Source: Candidatus Nomurabacteria bacterium (GTDB taxonomy: Bacteria > Patescibacteriota > Minisyncoccia > Phycocordibacterales > UBA9973). From it: a DNA stretch of 11,481 nucleotides. Shown here one piece after another: positions 1 through 4,769 of the stretch (position 1 is its first letter; each line of letters begins with the position of its first letter). Location of the stretch: the NCBI GenBank assembly GCA_943356395.1, contig CALRFC010000022.1:1-11481 (forward strand), written 5' to 3'. The position numbers and the translations under genes are program-made. The notes under the pieces are model-generated. The model was not told the DNA's origin. It searched no databases and saw only the letters and a list, made by a program, of their open reading frames with translations.

Positions 1-614
1 AAGAGAGTTTCCGGAGAAATTTCATCACGGAGCTTTATGATGTCCGGCATGAGCTCCCAGTGCGCGGCGACTTTGGACATTTCTTTGCGCGTGCGCAGGT
101 GCACGGTGAGCGCGGGCAGTTTTTGTTCGAGCAGGAATTTTATCCACTCCAGTTCGATATTGTTCCAACCGATGCGCGTTTTTACCGAAATGGGCAATTC
201 CGGAGCGCCGCGGCGCGCGGCTTCTATTATTTCACCCGCCAACTTTTTGTCCTTCATCGCCGCCGCGCCCGCGCCCTGCCGTTCGATCGCGCGATCCGGA
301 CAACCCATGTTGATATCGACGCCGTCGAAGCCGAGCTCTTTCGCAAGTTTGGCCGCGCCTTCGATATTTTCCGGACGAGAACCGAAAATCTGCGCGACGA
401 TCGGCCGTTCGGACTCCGTATAAATAAAATCTACGAGAAGTTTTGGTCTTGCAGTCTCATGCATCAAGCCGTCGGCCGAGACGAATTCCGTCCACAAGAC
501 ATCCGGTTTGCCGTATTTCGCGATCACGCGCCTAAATACCGCGTCGGTGACATCGGCCATGGGAGCAAGACAGAAGAAGGGTTTGTTCAGTTTTAACCAG
601 AATCCGGTAATCAT
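1..614 (-). CDS. dus: tRNA-dihydrouridine synthase (Dus family), 3' part missing
   Basis: FMN/NADPH enzyme that reduces specific uridines in tRNA to dihydrouridine in the cytoplasm. I translated the minus strand from ATG at 614: 204 codons are visible and the gene runs off the left edge, so the C-terminal helical tRNA-binding domain is not seen. The TIM-barrel signatures are in order: LAPMADVTDAVFRR (residues 16-29), IVAQIFGSRPE (72-82), DGVDINMGCPDRAIERQGAG (97-116) with the catalytic Cys at 105, SVKTRIGW (143-150) with the FMN-binding Lys, and TVHLRTR (170-176) in place of the usual HxRTR. No Shine-Dalgarno sequence precedes the ATG; the spacer is an AT-rich heptad-repeat region. Third in a minus-strand series after serS and ftsQ. 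The family is clear; which uridine it modifies is not. Confidence 0.95.
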   Translation of the reverse strand, partial: MITGFWLKLNKPFFCLAPMADVTDAVFRRVIAKYGKPDVLWTEFVSADGLMHETARPKLLVDFIYTESERPIVAQIFGSRPENIEGAAKLAKELGFDGVDINMGCPDRAIERQGAGAAAMKDKKLAGEIIEAARRGAPELPISVKTRIGWNNIELEWIKFLLEQKLPALTVHLRTRKEMSKVAAHWELMPDIIKLRDEISPETL

Positions 615-621
615 TAATAAA

Positions 622-689
622 TTTCTAATATCTAATGTCTAATTTCTAAGTTTTAATTTTATTAGTCATTAGAAATTAGGATTTAGGCA
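622..689. repeat. Inverted pair of 7-bp-period repeat arrays
   Basis: On the plus strand, four consecutive heptads of form NNTCTAA occupy 622-649 (TTTCTAA, TATCTAA, TGTCTAA, TTTCTAA). After a 12-bp AT spacer, four consecutive heptads of form TTAGNNN occupy 662-689 (TTAGTCA, TTAGAAA, TTAGGAT, TTAGGCA). The second array is the inverse of the first, so the two can pair; the best uninterrupted stem is 639-649 with 669-679 (11 bp). It fills the spacer between the ftsQ-like gene and dus. Function unknown. Confidence 0.7.
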
Positions 690-691
690 TT

Positions 692-716
692 TATAAATTC
701 ACTTCGTGAATTTATA
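692..716. terminator. AT-rich hairpin over the ftsQ stop codon
   Basis: Perfect 11-bp inverted repeat (692-702 with 706-716, loop 703-705) that contains the TGA stop of the ftsQ-like gene (699-701). No T-tract follows on either strand, so this may be a transcript end or stability hairpin rather than a classic intrinsic terminator. Confidence 0.4.
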
Positions 717-1589
717 GTACACCTTCTTCTCATATCTCGTATCTATATATTCGAGCTTTTCCGGATGCGCTTTGTAGGAATTCTTGAAATCTTCCGCGTG
801 AAGAGCGGCGGAGATGTTTGCCACAGCATCTTCGGAAGAGCCGTAGAGCGAGAAGATTATTTTAGCGCGCGACGATTGCGAATCGATCGAATGCTCTAGA
901 TACGCTTCTAAGATCTCCGGCGGAGAATTGGAGATGACCTCCGGTGAAAGCCCGATCGCCTTGAGCCCGTTGTATGCGTTCAATATATTTTTGAAAGCGG
1001 CTTCGGATAGTATGTTTTTGCCGACCATGTCACCGTCTTCTTTGATGCCGCCATACAATTTCAAATACGCGTTGCCGGAAAAATATGGCGCTTCAGAAAA
1101 TATGTAGCCGCGGTCGTCGACAAAAAAACATGAGAGAGGCGCTGTGTCCGGCGCTATCGGATACGCGCCTTCGCACCAGAGATATCTTCCTTTGCGCTCG
1201 AGAACGCGGACGACCAGATGATTCGTGTCGATGATCGAAAGAGAGGCATCTTCGAAGCGCGGGAAATCTTTTTTTATGAGCGCCGTGATGCGCGATTTCC
1301 GGAGCAAGAAAACATTCCGTTTGGAAAAAAGACGGAGATACCGGCCCGAGAGCTCGCCCTCCACGACGCGCACGACATCGTCGGACGAGACAACTTCGTT
1401 GCCGACGACGGTCGTTTCTTTGACGAGAGCGGCCGGAATGCGCGACGCGAAAGAAAGTCCGACCAAGAGCGCGGCGAGTCCGAGAAAGATGAAAAGTACG
1501 CGCAAAAAAAAGCTTTTCCGCCTTCCTTTGCGGATACGCTCCGGCATGAGATTCTTCTTTGAGATTTTATTGTCTCTGATCTGCGGCAC
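699..1589 (-). CDS. ftsQ: FtsQ/DivIB-like cell division protein (POTRA domain)
   Basis: Predicted bitopic inner-membrane protein of the divisome, linking early and late division proteins at the septum. The 296-residue product has a basic cytoplasmic N-terminus (residues 1-28, RKGRRKSFF) and one hydrophobic segment at about 28-48. A POTRA-like domain follows at about 56-130 (VKETTVVGNEVVSSDDV, then FPRFEDASLSII), then FFVDDRGYIFSEA (155-167) matching the FtsQ beta-domain. The closing segment LEYIDTRYEKKVYYK (279-293) is the conserved FtsQ C-terminal strand. The start is GTG at 1589, preceded by a -10 box 6 nt upstream, which favours it over an in-frame ATG at 1547. It lies 92 bp downstream of serS in the same direction; no other fts or mur genes are in view. 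Family call is firm from architecture; symbol is by analogy. Confidence 0.82.
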   Translation of the reverse strand: MPQIRDNKISKKNLMPERIRKGRRKSFFLRVLFIFLGLAALLVGLSFASRIPAALVKETTVVGNEVVSSDDVVRVVEGELSGRYLRLFSKRNVFLLRKSRITALIKKDFPRFEDASLSIIDTNHLVVRVLERKGRYLWCEGAYPIAPDTAPLSCFFVDDRGYIFSEAPYFSGNAYLKLYGGIKEDGDMVGKNILSEAAFKNILNAYNGLKAIGLSPEVISNSPPEILEAYLEHSIDSQSSRAKIIFSLYGSSEDAVANISAALHAEDFKNSYKAHPEKLEYIDTRYEKKVYYKFTK

Positions 1590-1595
1590 GAGATA

Positions 1596-1624
1596 ACTAT
1601 ATCACGCTCGCGGGGCGTTCTCCA
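1596..1624 (-). promoter_or_regulatory. Probable leaderless promoter of the ftsQ-like gene
   Basis: On the minus strand an extended -10 (TG-A-TATAGT; hexamer at 1601-1596) is followed by exactly six bases and then the GTG start at 1589. A weak -35 (TGGAGA, 1624-1619) sits 17 nt upstream. Transcription would begin at or next to the start codon. The -35 and spacer lie inside the 1610-1638 perfect hairpin, so that dyad could double as an operator. Inferred from sequence only. Confidence 0.45.
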
Positions 1625-1638
1625 CGAGAACGCCCCGC
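1610..1638. terminator. Perfect 13-bp GC-rich hairpin between serS and ftsQ
   Basis: Arms 1610-1622 and 1626-1638 are perfectly complementary around a 3-nt loop (CAC on the plus strand). It follows serS and precedes the ftsQ-like gene on the minus strand. No T-tract follows on that strand, so termination is uncertain; it may be a processing or stability hairpin, or a dyad operator overlapping the ftsQ promoter. Confidence 0.45.
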
Positions 1639-1654
1639 TATGTGTTCTATAACT

Positions 1655-1696
1655 TATGATTTATGTTCTATGATTTATGATTTATGATCTATGTTT
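1655..1696. repeat. Six tandem heptads TATG(A/T)T(T/C)
   Basis: Six contiguous 7-bp units run from 1655 to 1696: TATGATT, TATGTTC, TATGATT, TATGATT, TATGATC, TATGTTT. The array begins in the spacer after serS and extends into the gene. The serS stop (1682-1684) and its last four codons lie inside it, so the final residues of SerRS are encoded by repeat. Confidence 0.8.
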
Positions 1697-3001
1697 TATA
1701 ACTTCCTTCCCCACATACGGAACAAGAACATCGGGAACGCGGACGCTCCCGTCTTCTTGTTGGTAATTCTCGATGATGGCGATGAGCGTGCGTCCGATCG
1801 CAAACGCCGTGGCGTCGTTCATGTGCACCGGCTCTATTTTCCCGTCGCTCCTCCTGACTCTGGTGTTGAGCCGGCGCGCTTGGAATCCTCCGGTCGAATC
1901 CGCGCTGTGTGTTTCGCGATAGCGGTCTTGTCCGGGCATCCATGTGTTGATATCGATCTGGCGATTGTCGGGGAATCCCATGTCGCCCGTGCAGACGATC
2001 ATAACCTCATACGGGAGCTTGAGCTCGCGCAAAAGATGCTCTTGGATAGCGACCAAAAAATTCTGCTCTTCCGTGGAATGTTCCGGCAGGGAAAAAGTTT
2101 CCATTTCGATCTTGTCAAACTGATGCTGGCGCAGGATGCCCGCCGTATCTTTCCCCGCGGCGCCCGCTTCACGGCGGAAAGCCGTCGAATAGCCGGCGTA
2201 ACGGATCGGCAGATCCTCTTCTTTGAAAATGTGATCCATGTGGATCGGGCCGAGCGTGTGCTCCGCGCTTCCCACGAGCATTTGGTCGTCTTCCGGAAAA
2301 ACATAATGCTCTTCCGGCGTGAGGAAGCGCGCCATCTTTACCTGAATCAACGGCCGCACGAAAACCGGCGGAATGATCGGTATGAACGATTTTATTTTTA
2401 CATTCACATTCGCTTCCTTCGCGATCTGTGTCAGCTTCTCATCATCCGTCAGGAGTTCGAAGCACATCTGTATGAGCCCGAATTGCATCTTCACAAGATC
2501 GCCTTTCAGATATGAAAATCTCGAACCGGTGACTATCGCCGCCGTGTCGGTGTCGATGATTCCGAGAGCTTTACCGATTTCTTCGTGGTCTTTCGGAACA
2601 AAAGAAAATGCCGGCTTCTCCCCCCAAGTCCTCAAAACCTTGTTGCCGGATTCGTCCGGACCTTCCGGAGTGTCGGCGGACGGGATATTCGGAATGACAA
2701 GCATGTCTTTCTGCCACTCTTTCATGATTTCATTGAGATCATCTTCGGATTTCTTCAGCTCTTCTTTGAGACCGCGCATCTCGGAAATGAGCTGGGCGCG
2801 CTCGGCATCTTTTGTGTGATTCGAGGCGATGCGGTTTGAGACCTGATTCTGTTCGGAGCGGAGATGCTCCACATTTTTCAGGATTTCCAAACGCTTGTCG
2901 TCCTGCGCGAGAAAAGCGTCGAGGTCGAATTTCGTTTTCCTCTTTCGCAAAACCTCTTTTATGAACTCTTTCTGTTCACGGATGAATTTGATATCAAGCA
3001 T
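1682..3001 (-). CDS. serS: Seryl-tRNA synthetase
   Basis: Class II aminoacyl-tRNA synthetase that charges tRNA-Ser (and tRNA-Sec where present) with serine. At 439 aa it is slightly longer than the usual 420-430. The N-terminal helical arm (about residues 28-100, rich in charged residues, e.g. RLEILKNVEHLRSEQNQVSN) is the coiled coil that grips the tRNA-Ser variable arm. The catalytic domain shows GSAEHTL (244-250, the TAE serine-binding loop; usual form TAEVPL), motif 2 with FRREAGAAGKDTAGILRQHQF (275-295), WMPGQDRYRETHS (354-366), FQARRLNTR (373-381), and motif 3 GRTLIAIIENYQ (403-414) followed by VRVPDVLVPYVG. The usual Asn-Gly-Ser/Thr just before motif 3 reads HMNDATAFAIGR. No Shine-Dalgarno is visible before the ATG at 3001. 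The C-terminal HRS is encoded within a heptad repeat. First gene of the minus-strand series. Confidence 0.97.
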   Translation of the reverse strand: MLDIKFIREQKEFIKEVLRKRKTKFDLDAFLAQDDKRLEILKNVEHLRSEQNQVSNRIASNHTKDAERAQLISEMRGLKEELKKSEDDLNEIMKEWQKDMLVIPNIPSADTPEGPDESGNKVLRTWGEKPAFSFVPKDHEEIGKALGIIDTDTAAIVTGSRFSYLKGDLVKMQFGLIQMCFELLTDDEKLTQIAKEANVNVKIKSFIPIIPPVFVRPLIQVKMARFLTPEEHYVFPEDDQMLVGSAEHTLGPIHMDHIFKEEDLPIRYAGYSTAFRREAGAAGKDTAGILRQHQFDKIEMETFSLPEHSTEEQNFLVAIQEHLLRELKLPYEVMIVCTGDMGFPDNRQIDINTWMPGQDRYRETHSADSTGGFQARRLNTRVRRSDGKIEPVHMNDATAFAIGRTLIAIIENYQQEDGSVRVPDVLVPYVGKEVIKHRS

Positions 3002-3040
3002 GGCTGATTTTTAACGAGCGAAGCGACTATAAAAATCGCC

Positions 3041-3183
3041 ACCCCGTCTTACTTTTATGTCCAATGGACACAGTATACATTTAAAAACCCAAATCGCCAA
3101 TATGAAAAAGTGAGGCAAGCCCGAATAGGGCCGAGTAATCGAGCGCCTCACAAGAAAATTAAATTTAAAAGTAAGACTGGGGT
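3041..3183 (-). promoter_or_regulatory. Structured inverted-repeat leader upstream of serS
   Basis: The 212-bp divergent spacer between serS and dprA is bounded internally by 17-bp arms (3041-3057 and 3166-3183) that are complementary except for one extra base. Inside, read on the minus strand, a 7-bp stem (3151-3145 with 3116-3110) encloses a GCCC/GGGC hairpin (3119-3131) and is followed at once by five T (3109-3105), which looks like an intrinsic terminator. A further 6-bp dyad lies at 3058-3070. The order is arm, terminator-like hairpin, arm, then serS about 40 nt later, which would suit a transcription-attenuation leader. A MITE-like or dispersed repeat is the other reading. No known riboswitch was recognised. 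Confidence 0.4.
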
Positions 3184-3198
3184 AATAATTTAAGAAAG

Positions 3199-3207
3199 TG
3201 TTAAAAT
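3199..3207 (+). promoter_or_regulatory. Extended -10 of dprA, leaderless arrangement
   Basis: TG-T-TAAAAT (hexamer 3202-3207) is an extended -10 with five of six consensus bases. The dprA ATG at 3214 begins after six bases, so the expected start of transcription coincides with the start codon. No good -35 is visible at 17 nt, as is common with extended -10 promoters. Confidence 0.45.
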
Positions 3208-3213
3208 ACTCAA

Positions 3214-4080
3214 ATGTCATACAAAATTGAAAAACTTTCTCTTGAAAATTTTCCTCCCCAGCTCCTCGAGATTCCCCAGCCGCCGAAAAGTCTCTATATC
3301 GTCGGCAAGCTCCCGCCGGAAGATTCGATTTATCTGGCCGTCATCGGTTCGCGGAAATACACGAGCTATGGAAAGGAAGCATGTGAAAGACTGATCGACG
3401 GACTCCGCGGATATCCGATCGTGATCGTTTCGGGGCTCGCGCTCGGCATCGATGCGATCGCGCACAAGGCCGCGCTTCGCGCCGGTCTGACGACGCTGGC
3501 TTTTCCCGGCTCCGGACTCGATGCTCGGGTACTCTATCCGCGGAGCAATTTTCCGCTCGCCGAAGAAATTCTGCGTCAGGGCGGCGCGCTCATTTCAGAA
3601 TTCGAACCGGATTTCCGCGCGACGGAGTGGAGCTTCCCGCGGCGCAATAGAATCGTCGCCGGCATGTGTCGCGCCGTTTTGGTGGTCGAAGCTCCGGAGA
3701 AATCCGGCGCGCGGATTACCGCGCGCCTAGCCACCGAATACAACCGCGATGTTTTGGCGGTGCCCGGCTCGATATTTTCCGAGAGCTCGAAAGGCACGAA
3801 CATCCTCATCCGCCAAGGCGCGACGCCGATCACGAAAAGCGAAGACATTTTGGAAGCGTTGGGATTCGAGATCAAAGAGCAAGGAGAAAAAAGTAAAGAT
3901 GTATACAAGGATTGCTCGGCCGAAGAACTCGCCGTCCTAAAATTATTGAACGAACCCTGCGCCCGCGACATCCTCATCCGCGCGCTCCAAAAGCCGACGC
4001 ATGAGACGAATACGCTCCTCTCCATCATGGAAATCAAAGGGCTCATCAAAGAAGAGCTCGGGGGAATCAGAAAATGTTGA
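3214..4080 (+). CDS. dprA: DNA-processing protein DprA
   Basis: Cytoplasmic single-strand DNA-binding protein that protects incoming DNA during natural transformation and loads RecA on it. The 288-aa product has the extended Rossmann (LOG-like) fold: AVIGSRKYT (42-50), VSGLALGIDAIAHKAAL (72-88), FPGSGLD (97-103), YPRSN (108-112), SEFEP (128-132), FPRRNRIVAG (141-150), GARITARLA (165-173), VPGS (183-186) and KGTNILIRQGA (193-203). A short C-terminal winged-helix-like domain (about 235-286, EELAVLKLL and TLLSIMEIKGLIKEELGGIRK) follows. The N-terminal SAM-like domain of longer homologues is absent, as in many short DprAs. It stands alone, divergent from serS, with no com genes in view; it ends before a 40-bp perfect palindrome. 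Confidence 0.95.
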   Translation: MSYKIEKLSLENFPPQLLEIPQPPKSLYIVGKLPPEDSIYLAVIGSRKYTSYGKEACERLIDGLRGYPIVIVSGLALGIDAIAHKAALRAGLTTLAFPGSGLDARVLYPRSNFPLAEEILRQGGALISEFEPDFRATEWSFPRRNRIVAGMCRAVLVVEAPEKSGARITARLATEYNRDVLAVPGSIFSESSKGTNILIRQGATPITKSEDILEALGFEIKEQGEKSKDVYKDCSAEELAVLKLLNEPCARDILIRALQKPTHETNTLLSIMEIKGLIKEELGGIRKC

Positions 4081-4088
4081 AAAAGCAT

Positions 4089-4128
4089 TTTATTGCACTC
4101 GTGAGCGGCCGCTCACGAGTGCAATAAA
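4089..4128. terminator. 40-bp perfect palindrome after dprA
   Basis: Positions 4089-4128 are perfectly self-complementary with no spacer, centred on GCGGCCGC (4105-4112). It starts 9 nt after the dprA stop. No T-tract follows immediately on the plus strand (the nearest, TTTTT, is at 4143-4147). On the minus strand a T-run comes about 9 nt beyond the stem. A transcript-end hairpin for dprA is the likeliest role, but the sequence does not prove termination. Confidence 0.5.
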
Positions 4129-4173
4129 GTGTCTGATTGCCAATTTTTAATGACAAAAAAGCGTGCGATTTTA

Positions 4174-4203
4174 TATTCTATAATTCTATAGAATTATAGA
4201 ATA
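4174..4203. promoter_or_regulatory. 30-bp AT palindrome before the small-ORF promoter
   Basis: Perfect dyad 4174-4203 centred on CTATAG, built from two direct ATTCTATA units followed by their inverse. It ends 5 bp before the -35 box of the 4252 gene, the right place for an operator. A cruciform or second terminator for dprA is also possible. No regulator for it is identifiable. Confidence 0.4.
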
Positions 4204-4208
4204 AGGAT

Positions 4209-4236
4209 TTGACAAAAAGATTTTAGGAAGTAAAAT
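4209..4236 (+). promoter_or_regulatory. Sigma-70-type promoter of the 147-aa gene
   Basis: Perfect -35 TTGACA (4209-4214), 16-nt spacer, -10 TAAAAT (4231-4236, five of six consensus). The expected start is near 4243, leaving a leader of about 9 nt before ATG 4252 with no Shine-Dalgarno. It is the best two-box promoter in the window. Confidence 0.65.
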
Positions 4237-4251
4237 ACAAAGAAAAAGATT

Positions 4252-4695
4252 ATGTTCTCATTTCTTTTGGTCTTTGTCGTGATTTTTGGAATAAACACCT
4301 CTTATTGGCGAAGAAAAATAGATTATCTACAGGAGGATTTGGATAAAAACAGATCACTGTTTCCTGAAATAATGAAATTTCGTTGTGAATTGAAAAATGA
4401 TCAGGATGAATTGTTCGGCATGACAATCAATAAGTCTTCGCTCTCGTATTGGGTAATGGAAAAGAACGACTGCATCGTGGATTATGTGGAGTATTATTCC
4501 AGAGAGATTTCTCTCTTGGAAAAATTGCGCAGATACGAACGCTACGAATCGGCATTTATTCCCTTCTATTCCCTTGCACCGCATTACGATGAACAGAAAC
4601 TGCAAGCGAAATCCTATCTGATGATGGTTGTAAAATTGGTCGAGTTTGCAGATGCAAAAACGCAGGAAAAAATGATGAGAGCCCTCTGTCTCTAA
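4252..4695 (+). CDS. Small membrane-anchored protein of unknown function
   Basis: I do not recognise this 147-residue protein. Its N-terminus is a short hydrophobic stretch (residues 1-14, MFSFLLVFVVIFGI) followed by SYWRRK, which looks like a signal anchor or an uncleaved signal. The rest is charged and rich in Tyr, Glu and Lys, with a probable helical segment at 82-100 (SREISLLEKLRRYERYES) and another near the C-terminus (117-145). Three Cys (45, 74, 146) show no CxxC pattern. Its base composition is clearly more AT-rich than dprA or topA on either side. It has its own TTGACA promoter and a good terminator, so it is a self-contained transcription unit and probably a real gene. Horizontal acquisition or fast evolution would both explain the composition. 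Confidence 0.72.
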   Translation: MFSFLLVFVVIFGINTSYWRRKIDYLQEDLDKNRSLFPEIMKFRCELKNDQDELFGMTINKSSLSYWVMEKNDCIVDYVEYYSREISLLEKLRRYERYESAFIPFYSLAPHYDEQKLQAKSYLMMVVKLVEFADAKTQEKMMRALCL

Positions 4696-4719
4696 ACTTC
4701 GCGAATAGCGGAGTTTTTT
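4695..4719 (+). terminator. Intrinsic terminator of the 147-aa gene
   Basis: Stem AACTTCGC (4695-4702) pairs with GCGGAGTT (4708-4715) with one G-T pair around loop GAATA, followed by a T-tract (4714-4719). It overlaps the TAA stop by one base. Confidence 0.85.
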
Positions 4720-4730
4720 ACTGCCTGAAT

Positions 4731-4759
4731 TTGCTAAAAAAAACTTTCAATGCTACTAA
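4731..4759 (+). promoter_or_regulatory. Possible topA promoter
   Basis: TTGCTA (4731-4736), 17-nt spacer, then TACTAA (4754-4759) preceded by TG at the extended -10 position. The topA ATG at 4770 is only 10 nt beyond, so the leader would be very short. The match is modest, but a promoter is needed here because a terminator lies just upstream. Confidence 0.35.
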
Positions 4760-4769
4760 TTAATGGATT

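Noticed and set aside
140..148. DnaA-box-like TTATCCACT
   Set aside because: Single 8-of-9 match inside the dus coding sequence with no cluster; expected by chance.
3030..3046. T-box riboswitch before serS (GGGTGG on the minus strand)
   Set aside because: Only six bases of the T-box core match and no specifier stem or antiterminator could be laid out.
3011..3220. 69-aa minus-strand frame between serS and dprA
   Set aside because: It is translation of the inverted-repeat leader, overlaps the dprA start and shows no protein-like pattern.
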